DNA from: Clostridium disporicum
GTDB taxonomy: Bacteria > Bacillota > Clostridia > Clostridiales > Clostridiaceae
Direction: 5' to 3'
Length of the DNA: 64,000 nt
NCBI RefSeq assembly: GCF_001405015.1
Contig: NZ_CYZX01000020.1
Span: 1-64,000 of the forward strand
In this document: in pieces, positions 25,198-34,633 of the stretch
Position numbering within the stretch: the stretch's first letter is position 1
How the letters are laid out: every line of letters starts with the position of its first letter
The notes under the pieces: generated by a model
Seen by the model: the letters and a program-made list of their open reading frames with translations, nothing else
What the model was told of the DNA's origin: nothing
The model's database searches: none
Position numbers and translations under genes: made by a program

Positions 25198-25410
25198 GTG
25201 AGTAAATGTCCATTTTGGTCTTCAAAAAAAGAGAAAGTAAACTGTTATAACGAGTGCCCAATGTACCCTGTATCTAAAGATGACGAGGTATGTCCGTTTA
25301 TAGAGCACTTAAATCACAATAAAGTAAGTATAAATGATTTTGATGATTTTGAGTATTCTCAAAATAATATTTATGATTTGTCTTATATGGGTATTAAAAA
25401 TTATGATTAA
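25198..25410 (+). CDS. Small protein with symmetric four-Cys motif
   Basis: This 70-residue protein starts at GTG (SKCPFW follows) after the unusual ribosome site GGGGGTGGGG. The four N-terminal Cys have symmetric spacing, C-x11-C-x3-C-x11-C (KCPFW, NCYNECP, VCPF), which strongly suggests one metal or cluster site. The C-terminus is acidic and Asn-rich. Similar SKCPFWS-type proteins are, to my recollection, common hypotheticals in clostridia; no function is established. It ends before a terminator shared with the convergent pncB gene. Confidence 0.75.
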   Translation: MSKCPFWSSKKEKVNCYNECPMYPVSKDDEVCPFIEHLNHNKVSINDFDDFEYSQNNIYDLSYMGIKNYD

Positions 25411-25419
25411 TGGATAATT

Positions 25420-25450
25420 AAGGAGTTGCTGATAATAGCAACTCCTTTTT
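25420..25450. terminator. Terminator between the Cys protein and pncB
   Basis: An 11-bp stem AAGGAGTTGCT / AGCAACTCCTT with loop GATAAT and T5 tail on the plus strand. It lies between convergent genes and may serve both. Confidence 0.88.
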
Positions 25451-25451
25451 C

Positions 25452-26918
25452 TTATTTTGACTGATTTAATAATAGTTTTTGTTTTAAAGACCATAGCTTA
25501 GTTGAAAGATCTACATAATATGTATGAGGATTTTCAAATCTTAATATTTCAGGCCATAATTTATTAGTTTCTACTTTCGCAAATTCCTTTATTTCTAGAA
25601 CAGAAGGAGAAGTATATACTAGTGTACCTTTATCAAAGATTTTAACTAATAAATCTTTAACATAGAAATTAGTAACTTTTTTTCTTTTCCAAGTATGGAT
25701 AGGATCAAAGATTTCATACTCTTTACTGTCATCTATAACTTCATCACTTAATGCTAATACGTCAGCTATAGCTATATTAGTATCCCTATCAAATAATCTG
25801 TAAATCTTTTTAAAACCTGGATTTGTTATTTTTTCATTGTTTTCTGAAATTTTAATTTTAGGAATTATAACATCTTCTTTTTCAACAGCAACTAATTTAT
25901 AAACACCACCAAAAACAGGCTCAGATTTTGCTGTTATAAGTCTTTCACCAACACCAAAAGAATCTATACAAGCGCCTTGATTTATAACATCTCTGATAAT
26001 ATGTTCATCAAGGGAGTTAGAAATAATTATTTTACAGTCAGAATATCCAGCCTCATCAAGAATTTTTCTACACTTTTTAGTTAAGTAAGTAATATCACCT
26101 GAATCTATTCTTATTCCCGTTGGTCTCTTACCAAGTGGTTTTAATACTTCATCAAATACTTTTATTGCATTTGGTAAACCAGATTTTAATACATTATAAG
26201 TATCGATAAGAAGAGAGCAATTATCTGGATAAGTTTCAGCCCAAGCTTTAAATGCTTCAAATTCTGTATCAAAAAGTTGTACCCAACTATGTGCCATAGT
26301 ACCAACTGCAGGAACATTGAAGTATTTATCTGCAATTGTACAAGCAGTTGAATCACATCCACCTATTATTGAAGCTCTAGCACCATAGATAGCACCATCA
26401 TAACCTTGAGCTCTTCTTGAACCAAACTCCATAACAGTTTTACCTTCAGCTGCTCTACATATTCTATTAGCTTTTGTAGCAATTAAAGTTTGGTGATTTA
26501 TTGTTAAGAGAATCATTGTTTCCACAAATTGCGCTTGAACCACAGGACCTCTTACTATTACTAGAGGTTCATTTGGGAATACTGGATTACCTTCAGGAAT
26601 TGCCCATACATCACAGCAGAACTTGAAATCCTCTAAATACTCTAAAAATTCTTCTGAAAAAATATTTTTACTTCTTAAATAATCTATATCAGATGATGTG
26701 AATTTTAGATTGCTTAAGTATTGAATTAATTGTTCAACACCAGCCATTATGCAGTATCCACCACCATCAGGAACTCTTCTAAAATACATATCGAAGTAGG
26801 CTATTCTGTTTTCAACACCTTTATTAAAGTAGCCATTTGCCATTGTTAGTTCATAGAAGTCAACTAGCATTGTTAGATTTCTTTCGTTCTGAACATCAAA
26901 TTTAATTAAAGTTTCCAT
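25452..26918 (-). CDS. pncB: Nicotinate phosphoribosyltransferase
   Basis: This 488-residue enzyme joins nicotinate and phosphoribosyl pyrophosphate to nicotinate mononucleotide, the entry step of NAD salvage. Diagnostic stretches are the N-terminal MLVDFYELTMANGYF, EFGSRRAQG (the loop with the phosphorylated-His neighbourhood), GTMAHSWVQ and GIRIDSGDITYL. The start is the ATG after AAGGAGAC; an upstream in-frame start lacks a ribosome site. It is monocistronic, divergent from the UvrD-like gene. Confidence 0.96.
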   Translation of the reverse strand: METLIKFDVQNERNLTMLVDFYELTMANGYFNKGVENRIAYFDMYFRRVPDGGGYCIMAGVEQLIQYLSNLKFTSSDIDYLRSKNIFSEEFLEYLEDFKFCCDVWAIPEGNPVFPNEPLVIVRGPVVQAQFVETMILLTINHQTLIATKANRICRAAEGKTVMEFGSRRAQGYDGAIYGARASIIGGCDSTACTIADKYFNVPAVGTMAHSWVQLFDTEFEAFKAWAETYPDNCSLLIDTYNVLKSGLPNAIKVFDEVLKPLGKRPTGIRIDSGDITYLTKKCRKILDEAGYSDCKIIISNSLDEHIIRDVINQGACIDSFGVGERLITAKSEPVFGGVYKLVAVEKEDVIIPKIKISENNEKITNPGFKKIYRLFDRDTNIAIADVLALSDEVIDDSKEYEIFDPIHTWKRKKVTNFYVKDLLVKIFDKGTLVYTSPSVLEIKEFAKVETNKLWPEILRFENPHTYYVDLSTKLWSLKQKLLLNQSK

Positions 26919-26948
26919 AATTAGTCTCCTTTTTGAATTCTTAAAAAT

Positions 26949-26977
26949 ATTGTACATCTATATAGAAATTATTACAA
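26949..26977 (-). promoter_or_regulatory. Promoter of pncB
   Basis: On the minus strand TTGTAA (26977-26972), a 17-bp spacer and TACAAT (26954-26949) lie about 30 bases before the start. The two hexamers form an 8-bp inverted repeat (ATATTGTA / TACAATAT), which could be chance or an operator. Confidence 0.6.
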
Positions 26978-27049
26978 TATAGTAGTTAATAGAAAAAAGA
27001 TTAAAGGTAATACTTTAGATAAATATAATGTTAAGAAGGAGAATATATT

Positions 27050-29044
27050 TTGAAAATAACCTTAGATAAATATCAGCAAGAAGCTGTTTATACAAAATAT
27101 AAAAATGCTTTAATAGTTGCGGCTCCAGGATCAGGAAAAACTACTGTAATTATAAATAGGGTAAATCATCTTATAGAAGTTAGAAAAGTTAAGGTTGGAA
27201 ATATTATAGTTATAACTTTTACCAGAGCTGCAGCTGAAAATATGAAAAATAGATACAAAAATACGTTTAATAAAGATATTGCACCATTCTTTGGAACATT
27301 TCATGGATTGTTTTATAAGATACTTTTAAGAGAAGGCTATGAGATAAATATAATTAATGATAATAAATGTAGCAATATAGTTAAAGGTGTATTAGGAAAA
27401 TATTTTGATGATGTAAATGAAGATAAGGTTAAAGAAGTAGTTAATAATATATCAGGATTTAAAACTTCAGGAAAAAGCATAGAAGAATTTAAGTGTAGTA
27501 TTTCTAAAGATATATTTATGGAATGCTTTAATGCCTATGAAAATTATAAAAAAAGAGAAAATTTGTGGGATTTTGATGACTTATCTATTAATGCTCTTCA
27601 ACTTTTAAAAGGTAATAAAGAAATATTGATGAAATATAAAAATATTTTTAAATATGTACTAGTAGACGAGTTCCAAGATTGTGATGAATTACAAATAGAG
27701 TTTTTAAGGTTAGTAAACGGGGAAAATGAATTATTTGCTGTTGGTGATGAGGACCAATGTATTTATTCTTTTAGAGGATCTAAGCCACAGTATATGGTTG
27801 ATTTCTGTAATACTTTTATAGATGGAAAAAAACTTTATTTATCTATAAATTATAGAAGTAGTAAAAATATAGTTAATATTTCTAAAAAAATAATATTAAA
27901 TAATGAGAATAGAAATATTAAAAAGATTGAAGAATTTCATAACAAAGATGGGATAGTAAGATATTTAACTCCATATAACGAATTTATGCAAGGCGAGGAA
28001 ATTGCTAATATAATAAGCGGTTTTAAAGAAGGTCAATATATGGATAATGCAGTTTTATATAGAACTAATATGGAAGCTAGAAGCTTAATAGATACTTTTA
28101 CGCGAAGAAAAATACCTTTTGTGCTCTTAGATAAAGGATATAACTTTTTCAATCATTTCATATCAAAAGATATAATAAATTATCTTAAGCTATCTATAGA
28201 TATAAAAAATAAAGAGTTGTTTTTAAGTATTATAAATAAACCGTTTAGATATATAAGTAAAGCTAATGTAAGTTATATAAATAATTTTAAAGAACATATG
28301 GATCCATTTGAGATACTTATAAACAAAGAGGATACTCCACCTTTTCAGTGTAAAAAGTTAGATGAGTTAAGAAGAGAAATTTTATATTTAAATAAGATAT
28401 CTTTAGGTAGTGCAATTCAATATGTAATTTCAAGCTTAGGATATATAGATTATTTAAGGGAGTATGCAAATAAATATGGGCAGAATTTTGAAGAACTTGA
28501 GGATATGTTAGAAGAGTTTAAAGGAGCAGCTGAAGGGTTTAAAACTATAACAGAGTTTTTAGTTCATGTAAAAAATGTTGAAGAAGAGATAGAAAAATCA
28601 AAGGGAGATAAAAATGGGGTAATTCTTAGTACCATTCATGGTGTAAAAGGTATGGAATTTAAAAATGTATTTATTATAAATTGTGATGAAGAAACTATAC
28701 CACATAAATCATCAATTGATGAAAACCTTGAAGAGGAGCGTAGATTGTTCTACGTGGCGGTTACAAGAGCTATACATAATCTTTATATATTTTCTCCTAA
28801 AACTATTAGAGGGAAGTTTTACGAGGCTTCTAGGTTTATTGCAGAAGGAGGATTTACTGAAGAAAGTCTTAAAGTAGAATATGGAGTAAAAAAAGGAGAT
28901 TCTATATACCATAGAGCTTACGGAGAGGGTATAGTTAAAAGTTTAAAAGATGATAAGATAAGTATAAAGTTTAAAGATGGAGAAGAGAGAGCATTTTCTA
29001 TTAGAGTATTAATGGAAAATAATTTGATAATAATTATGAAATAG
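27050..29044 (+). CDS. UvrD/PcrA-family DNA helicase
   Basis: This 664-residue superfamily 1A helicase carries the full motif set: Walker A APGSGKTTV, the motif Ia region TFTRAAAENM, Walker B LVDEFQDCD, motif III VGDEDQCIYSFRGS, motif IV NYRSS, motif V STIHGVKGMEF and motif VI RRLFYVAVTRA. It is shorter than PcrA/UvrD (about 720-740), mostly within the 2B domain. The C-terminus ends in a Tudor-like stretch (VKKGDSIYHRAYGEGIVKSL), as in PcrA. The start is TTG after AAGGAG. Substrate and repair pathway are not evident. Confidence 0.93.
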   Translation: MKITLDKYQQEAVYTKYKNALIVAAPGSGKTTVIINRVNHLIEVRKVKVGNIIVITFTRAAAENMKNRYKNTFNKDIAPFFGTFHGLFYKILLREGYEINIINDNKCSNIVKGVLGKYFDDVNEDKVKEVVNNISGFKTSGKSIEEFKCSISKDIFMECFNAYENYKKRENLWDFDDLSINALQLLKGNKEILMKYKNIFKYVLVDEFQDCDELQIEFLRLVNGENELFAVGDEDQCIYSFRGSKPQYMVDFCNTFIDGKKLYLSINYRSSKNIVNISKKIILNNENRNIKKIEEFHNKDGIVRYLTPYNEFMQGEEIANIISGFKEGQYMDNAVLYRTNMEARSLIDTFTRRKIPFVLLDKGYNFFNHFISKDIINYLKLSIDIKNKELFLSIINKPFRYISKANVSYINNFKEHMDPFEILINKEDTPPFQCKKLDELRREILYLNKISLGSAIQYVISSLGYIDYLREYANKYGQNFEELEDMLEEFKGAAEGFKTITEFLVHVKNVEEEIEKSKGDKNGVILSTIHGVKGMEFKNVFIINCDEETIPHKSSIDENLEEERRLFYVAVTRAIHNLYIFSPKTIRGKFYEASRFIAEGGFTEESLKVEYGVKKGDSIYHRAYGEGIVKSLKDDKISIKFKDGEERAFSIRVLMENNLIIIMK

Positions 29045-29134
29045 AAGACGTAAAAATTATTTAATCAAAAATATAATTATTTTATCAAAATTTAGACATA
29101 CTAATAATAGTTACAGTATGTGTGGAGGTATACA

Positions 29135-29548
29135 ATGATAAAAGGTATTATATTTTTAATAATGTTATTAAATTTTTGTAATGTTCCATATACTTCAGAA
29201 TATGAGGAGAAAGTCGAAAGTAGTTTTAATATGAATGAATATTATTCTCCAAAAGAAGTAATAAAGATTGATGAGATATTAGAAGATAAATCTGGTTCGT
29301 TGTCTGAGCAAGAAAAAGAAGCCTTAATAGAGTTAAAGGATAAACTTAATAGTTATCAAGCCTTAAGTCAAGAGGATATAGATTTTATAAGAGATTGTGA
29401 TTTGAAAATTATAAGAAGTAAGCTAGGGGATGCAAAATTTGAAGAATATTTTAAGCTTATAAGTAAGAGAGCTACAAAAGAAGAATTTAGTCAGGATGAA
29501 AGATTAAGACTATTTCAATTAGAAAAAGAAATAAAAGGAATAAATTAA
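29135..29548 (+). CDS. Exported small hypothetical protein
   Basis: This 137-residue protein starts at the ATG after GTGGAGG; a TTG or ATG five codons earlier is less well placed. Residues 1-20 look like a signal sequence (KGIIFLIMLLNFCNVPYTS). The mature part is Glu/Lys-rich and helical (SGSLSEQEKEALIELKDKL). FCNVPYTS is not a clean lipobox. No family is recognised. It stands alone with a strong terminator. Confidence 0.65.
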   Translation: MIKGIIFLIMLLNFCNVPYTSEYEEKVESSFNMNEYYSPKEVIKIDEILEDKSGSLSEQEKEALIELKDKLNSYQALSQEDIDFIRDCDLKIIRSKLGDAKFEEYFKLISKRATKEEFSQDERLRLFQLEKEIKGIN

Positions 29549-29562
29549 TGCTGAATATTATT

Positions 29563-29605
29563 ATAGTATAGTAGGGCTTTTTGACCTGCTATACTATTTT
29601 TATTT
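29563..29605 (+). terminator. Terminator before the M20 peptidase gene
   Basis: ATAGTATAGTAGG and CCTGCTATACTAT form a 13-bp stem (one G-T pair) with a 9-nt loop, followed by TTTTATTT. Confidence 0.85.
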
Positions 29606-29615
29606 GGAGGAAGTT

Positions 29616-30797
29616 ATGGATTTTAAAAATGATATAATAGACATTAAAGACGAGATTGTAAGGTTGAGGAGAATGTTTCATATGAAGCCAGAGTTAGGAT
29701 TTGAAGAATATGAAACATCAAAAGAAATTAAAAAGTATCTCAATCAAGAAGGAATAGCTTATGAGAGTTATGCGAAAACTGGAGTCTGTGGAATTATTAG
29801 AGGGAATTTAGAAAGTAATAAAGAAAGAGTTATAGGATTAAGAAGTGATATAGACGCATTACCAATAGATGAAAATAATAAATGTAGCTATAAATCTACT
29901 GTAAAAGGGAAAATGCATGCATGTGGCCATGATGGACATATGGCAATACTTTTAGGTGTTGCAAAAATTTTAAATAAAAATAGAGATTTATTTGGAGGAA
30001 CAGTAAAATTAATATTTGAACCAGCAGAAGAAACAAAAGGTGGCTCTAGATTTATGATAAAAGAAGGAGTTTTAAAAAATCCAGATGTAGATATTATGTG
30101 CGGCTTACATGTAGATGAAAATATAAATTCTGGCCAAATAGAAATAAAGCATGGAGCTGTAAATGCTGCATCGAATCCGTTTAAAATAGAGGTAATAGGC
30201 ATAGGAGGGCATGGTGCTTATCCAGCTGCTTCTATAGACCCAATAGTAATTGCAAGTAATATAGTAACTGCGTTACAAAGTATAGTAAGTAGAGAAGTAA
30301 ATCCGTTAAATCCAGCTGTAATTACAGTAGGTAGTATAAATGGTGGGACAGCTGCTAATATTATTCCAGAGAAGGTTACCTTAACAGGTATAATTAGGAC
30401 TTTAAATAAGAATGATAGACAATTAGTTACAAGAAGAGTAAAAGAAATAGCAGAAGGTATAGGTTTAACATTAAGAGGAAAGGTAAATATAGAAATAGAA
30501 GAATCTTACCCTATGTTAATAAATGATAAAAATGCTGTAAGTAAGTTGAAGAATGCTGCCATAAAGATAATTGGAGAAGAAAATGTTTTAGAACAAGAAT
30601 ATCCTCATATGGGTGTTGAAAGTTTTGCTTACTTTGCAAATGAAGTGCCATCAGTATTTTATTTTTTAGGATGTAGAAATGAAAAAAAAGGAATAATACA
30701 CCCTGCGCATAGTAGTCTCTTTGATATAGACGAAGATGCCTTAGTGATAGGGGTAGCTATTCAGTGTCAAATAGTATTAGATTATTTGACAAGTTGA
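29616..30797 (+). CDS. M20 family amidohydrolase (N-acyl-amino-acid/hippurate hydrolase type)
   Basis: This 393-residue enzyme has the M20D metal-binding pattern: ACGHDGHMA, EPAEETKGG, GLHVDENINSG and, near the C-terminus, HPAHSS. The lid domain (about 185-290) carries GIGGHGAYPAASIDP. Members cleave the N-acyl group from amino acids or amino-acid conjugates using two zinc or manganese ions. There is no signal peptide, so it is cytosolic. The start is ATG after TTGGAGGAAG. The exact substrate cannot be read from sequence. Confidence 0.93.
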   Translation: MDFKNDIIDIKDEIVRLRRMFHMKPELGFEEYETSKEIKKYLNQEGIAYESYAKTGVCGIIRGNLESNKERVIGLRSDIDALPIDENNKCSYKSTVKGKMHACGHDGHMAILLGVAKILNKNRDLFGGTVKLIFEPAEETKGGSRFMIKEGVLKNPDVDIMCGLHVDENINSGQIEIKHGAVNAASNPFKIEVIGIGGHGAYPAASIDPIVIASNIVTALQSIVSREVNPLNPAVITVGSINGGTAANIIPEKVTLTGIIRTLNKNDRQLVTRRVKEIAEGIGLTLRGKVNIEIEESYPMLINDKNAVSKLKNAAIKIIGEENVLEQEYPHMGVESFAYFANEVPSVFYFLGCRNEKKGIIHPAHSSLFDIDEDALVIGVAIQCQIVLDYLTS

Positions 30798-30861
30798 CGA
30801 AATAATATTAATCTAATAAGATGGGGAAATTAAATTAAACACAAAAGAAGGAGTTGTTTTT

Positions 30862-31830
30862 TTGAAGATAGAAATAGGTGCTAATGAAGCAGGGCAAAGA
30901 TTAGATAAATTTTTAAGAAAGTATTTAAAAGATGTGCCACTAAGTGCAATATTTAAAGCTATGAGAAAAGGTGATATAAGAGTTAATGGATCAAAGAAAA
31001 AAGAAAATTATAAATTAGAGCTTGATGATGTTATCGAAATTAGATATATCCAAAGTAAAAAGGAAAAGAAAGATGATAGCTTCATAAAAGTTAATGCTGG
31101 ATCATTAATGATTACTTATGAAGATGATAATATAGTTGTTGTTGAGAAGTGGCCAGGAGTATTGGTTCATCCAGATCAAAAGGGTGCAGAACCATCACTT
31201 ACAGATTATGTACTTTCATACTTAAATGGAAAAGGAGACTATATTCCAGAAAAAGAAATTACATTTACACCAGCACCATGTAATAGATTAGATAGAAATA
31301 CATCTGGTGTTGTAATATTTGGTAAGAACTTTGAAGCGCTAAGAGGCGTTAATGAGATGATAAGAGAAGGTAAAGTTAAAAAATATTACCAAGCTCTTGT
31401 AAAAGGCAGAATAAAAGATGGATTATATAAAGGTTATATTTCTAAGGATGAAAATGAAAATATATCTAAAGTATATGATAAACAAGTGCCTAATACTAAA
31501 GAAATATCTATGGAAGTTAAAACACTACAAAGTAATGGTGCATTCTCACTTTTAGAGATAGATTTAATTACTGGTAGAAGTCATCAGATAAGAGCTCATC
31601 TTTCACATTTAGGAAATCCTATTATAGGAGATTTTAAATATGGAGATAAGAAGATAAATTCATATTTTGATAATAAGTTCGGGTTAAATTATCAATTTTT
31701 ATATGCATATAAACTTATATTTAGAGGCGGAGAAGGAAAACTTGAATATTTAAAGAATAAGACTATAGTTGAAGCACTTCCACCAATGTTTAAAAAGGTA
31801 AAGAACGAAGTATTTAAATTTACGATATAG
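30862..31830 (+). CDS. RluA-family pseudouridine synthase
   Basis: This 322-residue enzyme has an N-terminal S4 RNA-binding domain (QRLDKFLRKYLKD, FKAMRKGDIRVNG). The synthase domain has the catalytic Asp in CNRLDRNTSGVVIFGK and the family segment LITGRSHQIRAHL. It makes pseudouridine in rRNA (RluC/RluD type likely). The start is TTG after AGAAGGAG; the first residues MKIEIGANEAGQRLD fit the family. It is followed 17 bases later by the flippase gene, so both are probably co-transcribed. Confidence 0.94.
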   Translation: MKIEIGANEAGQRLDKFLRKYLKDVPLSAIFKAMRKGDIRVNGSKKKENYKLELDDVIEIRYIQSKKEKKDDSFIKVNAGSLMITYEDDNIVVVEKWPGVLVHPDQKGAEPSLTDYVLSYLNGKGDYIPEKEITFTPAPCNRLDRNTSGVVIFGKNFEALRGVNEMIREGKVKKYYQALVKGRIKDGLYKGYISKDENENISKVYDKQVPNTKEISMEVKTLQSNGAFSLLEIDLITGRSHQIRAHLSHLGNPIIGDFKYGDKKINSYFDNKFGLNYQFLYAYKLIFRGGEGKLEYLKNKTIVEALPPMFKKVKNEVFKFTI

Positions 31831-31847
31831 TATAAAAGGGGAAAGTT

Positions 31848-33455
31848 ATGGAAGAGAAGTCAGTGGGACGAAGTTTTTTAATCTTATCATTAGCAGGGGT
31901 GCTAGTGAAGGTATTATCAGCTGTATATATACCACTTTTAACTTTAATAATAGGTTCTGCAGGATATGGTATATATTCTAGTAGTTATAGTGCTTTTGTT
32001 TTCATATTAGCTGTAACTAGTATGGGAGCACAGCCAGCTATAACTAAGGTAGTTGCTGAATTAAAAGCTCTAGGATACCATAAGGATGCCTATAATGCTA
32101 TGAAAATAGCTAGAAATTATCTAGCTATTTTTGGCTTTGCATTTATGGTTATTTTTATAGCCTTTGGAGATGGTATTGCTAATGGAATGAACTCACCTTC
32201 ATCTGCACTATCACTAAAGTTTTTAGCACCGACTATATTATTATCTGCAATGCTTGCGGCATATCGTGGATATATGCAAGGTGTAGATTCAATGAAGGAA
32301 ATAGCAATTTCTCAAGTTGTTGAACAGATTTTTAATGTAGTATTTAGTTTGATTTTTGCATTTTTATTAAAGAATATTAGTCTAGAATGGGGAAGTGCTG
32401 GAGGAACTGTTGGTACAACCATAGGGGCACTAATAGCAATAGTTTATATTATTTATATTTTTAATAAAAATAATTATTATGATGACGCGGTTAAAAACAA
32501 TGAAGAAAATAAGAGAATAAGCAGAAAGAGGATTATTAAAAAGTTAATTCAGTATGGATTACCAATAACTATGGTTGCAGCAGTACAAAACTCTGCAGGA
32601 TTATTAGATGCAATAATAGTAAAAGGTAGACTTTTAGCAGCTGGATTTGAACAAATGAGAGTAGATGAGTTATTTGGTACTTTAAATTATTTTAATACAT
32701 TGATTTATGTACCATTAACTATTGTTACTGCATTATGTACAGCTATCTTCCCAAGAATAATTGCATCGTATGTTCAGAAGAATAGAAAAGAACTTAAAAA
32801 CCAAATAAGTTATTCTTATAGATTAACTTATTTGATTACTATTCCTGCAGCTGTAGGTCTTGCTGTATTAAGTAGAGAAATCTTTCTATTCTTACTAAAT
32901 GATTCTTATGGATATCAAATGCTTACATACGGATCGATAGTACTTATATTTATGTCAATTACATCAATACAAAATACTATACTACAAGGTGTTAATAAAT
33001 TATACTTAGTATTAACTACAGCAAGTATAGGTATTTTAATAAAATTTGTAGTTAATTTTATTTTAGTAGGAATAAAAGATATAAATATCTTTGGAGCAGT
33101 AATAGGAACAGTATTTGCATTTTTAATACCTGCTATAATAAATCATAAAAGAATTCAAACGTTATTTAAGATAAGAATTCCTATAATTAGACAAGGGATG
33201 ATTCCACTAATATCATCAATAATTATGGGAGTAGCAGTAGTTTTATGCAAAGGGCCACTTTTAAGATTAGTAAATATATTTGAAGGTGGAAGAATTGCTA
33301 TAGGTTTAGTAGTTATTGTTTCTGTAGCAATAGGTGGATTAGTATATTTAATATCAATGATTCTTCTTCAAGGATTAAAAAAAGAAGACTTAGATTTAAT
33401 ATCACCAAGATTATATGAACTTATGCCAAGAATTTTACGTAAAAAAATTAAATAA
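31848..33455 (+). CDS. SpoVB/YtgP-type lipid-linked oligosaccharide flippase
   Basis: This 535-residue protein has about 14 membrane helices and belongs to the MOP exporter superfamily. The N-terminal GRSFLILSLAGVLVKVLSA and GSAGYGIYSS strings fit the YtgP/SpoVB polysaccharide biosynthesis group, which includes MurJ-like lipid II flippases. It probably moves undecaprenyl-linked cell-wall precursors across the membrane. The start is ATG after AAAAGGGGA. A second relative lies at 38840-40339 on the other strand. Whether this one is the vegetative lipid II flippase is inference. Confidence 0.9.
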   Translation: MEEKSVGRSFLILSLAGVLVKVLSAVYIPLLTLIIGSAGYGIYSSSYSAFVFILAVTSMGAQPAITKVVAELKALGYHKDAYNAMKIARNYLAIFGFAFMVIFIAFGDGIANGMNSPSSALSLKFLAPTILLSAMLAAYRGYMQGVDSMKEIAISQVVEQIFNVVFSLIFAFLLKNISLEWGSAGGTVGTTIGALIAIVYIIYIFNKNNYYDDAVKNNEENKRISRKRIIKKLIQYGLPITMVAAVQNSAGLLDAIIVKGRLLAAGFEQMRVDELFGTLNYFNTLIYVPLTIVTALCTAIFPRIIASYVQKNRKELKNQISYSYRLTYLITIPAAVGLAVLSREIFLFLLNDSYGYQMLTYGSIVLIFMSITSIQNTILQGVNKLYLVLTTASIGILIKFVVNFILVGIKDINIFGAVIGTVFAFLIPAIINHKRIQTLFKIRIPIIRQGMIPLISSIIMGVAVVLCKGPLLRLVNIFEGGRIAIGLVVIVSVAIGGLVYLISMILLQGLKKEDLDLISPRLYELMPRILRKKIK

Positions 33456-33460
33456 TTTTT

Positions 33461-33503
33461 AAAAAGACAACTAAAACTAAAGAGGATAAGTTGTCTTTTT
33501 TTT
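33461..33503 (+). terminator. Terminator after the flippase gene
   Basis: AAAAAGACAACT and AGTTGTCTTTTT form a 12-bp stem with a 16-nt loop, followed by more T. Confidence 0.85.
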
Positions 33504-33589
33504 ATTTACTAATTTTAGAGATTGTGAATAGAAAAGATAAAAAATAAACACCCTATTGTTATGGGTAAACGTAAGATGAGGTGAAAAAA

Positions 33590-34633
33590 ATGGGAATCAA
33601 ATTAGATAAACTTGTAGTGAAATTTGGTGATTTTACTGCTATAAATAATGTTACTTTGGAAATTCCAAAAGGAAAATTGGTTTCGCTATTAGGACCATCA
33701 GGATCAGGTAAATCAACAACTTTATTTACTATATCTGGAATTCATAAAGTGCATTCAGGGAAAATATATTTTGGAGATAGAGATGTAACGGGATTAGAAC
33801 CAGAAAAATTGGGAATAGGACTTGTGTTTCAAAATTATGCATTATATCCACATATGACAGTAAGAGAAAATATAATGTTTCCACTGAAAAATTTAAAATG
33901 GGATAAGAAGAAGGCTGAAGATAGAGTAATAGAAGTGGCTAAGATAGTAAAAATAGATGCCCTTTTAGATAGAAAGCCAGCTCAATTATCAGGAGGTCAA
34001 CAACAAAGAGTAGCTATTGCAAGAGCAATTGCTAAAAAACCAGATATATTGCTTTTAGATGAACCTTTATCTAATTTAGATACAAAGTTAAGAGTTGAAA
34101 CTAGGCAAGAGATTAGAAGAATACAAAAGGAAACAGGAGTTACTGCAATATTTGTAACTCATGATCAAGAAGAAGCGATGAGTATATCAGATGAAATAGT
34201 ACTTATGAAAGATGGAGCAATTCAGCAAGTATCTACTCCAAGTGAGATATACTTAAATCCGGTAAATAAATTTGTAGCTTCTTTTATAGGAAGTCCAGAG
34301 ATGAATTTTATAGATGTTGATGTTATAGATGGAGAAGCATTTTTAGACAATCATAAAATAAGTAATTTGCCAGAAAATAAGAAAAAAGTTACTTTAGGTT
34401 TTAGGGCAGAGGATCTTGAATTATGTGATGATGGACTTGAAGTTGAAGTGATTACTGTAGAAATATTAGGAAGAGAAAGATTATTAACTTTAAAACATAG
34501 AGAGAATACGTATAAAATGCTGGTTGAAAACACTTGTGATATTGCAGAAGGAGAAAAGATAAGAATACGTCCTAAAGAGGGAAAAGCTTATGTTTTTGAT
34601 TTAGATAGTGAGGAGTTTTTAAAGAAATGTTAA
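33590..34633 (+). CDS. MalK/UgpC-type ABC transporter ATPase
   Basis: This 347-residue ATPase has Walker A GPSGSGKST, Q-loop FQNYALYPHMTV, signature LSGGQQQRVAIARA, Walker B LLLDEPLSNLD and the H-loop VTHDQEEAMS. A C-terminal OB-type regulatory domain (about 235-347) is typical of carbohydrate uptake subfamily 1 proteins such as MalK and UgpC. The start is ATG after GATGAGGTGA, not the upstream GTG. It overlaps the first permease gene by 7 bases. It energises the importer encoded by the next three genes. Confidence 0.95.
   Translation: MGIKLDKLVVKFGDFTAINNVTLEIPKGKLVSLLGPSGSGKSTTLFTISGIHKVHSGKIYFGDRDVTGLEPEKLGIGLVFQNYALYPHMTVRENIMFPLKNLKWDKKKAEDRVIEVAKIVKIDALLDRKPAQLSGGQQQRVAIARAIAKKPDILLLDEPLSNLDTKLRVETRQEIRRIQKETGVTAIFVTHDQEEAMSISDEIVLMKDGAIQQVSTPSEIYLNPVNKFVASFIGSPEMNFIDVDVIDGEAFLDNHKISNLPENKKKVTLGFRAEDLELCDDGLEVEVITVEILGRERLLTLKHRENTYKMLVENTCDIAEGEKIRIRPKEGKAYVFDLDSEEFLKKC

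Noticed and set aside
26947..26980. ATATTGTA/TACAATAT inverted repeat as a NAD-regulator operator before pncB
   Set aside because: The arms coincide with the -35 and -10 hexamers, so the symmetry can be explained by the promoter itself.
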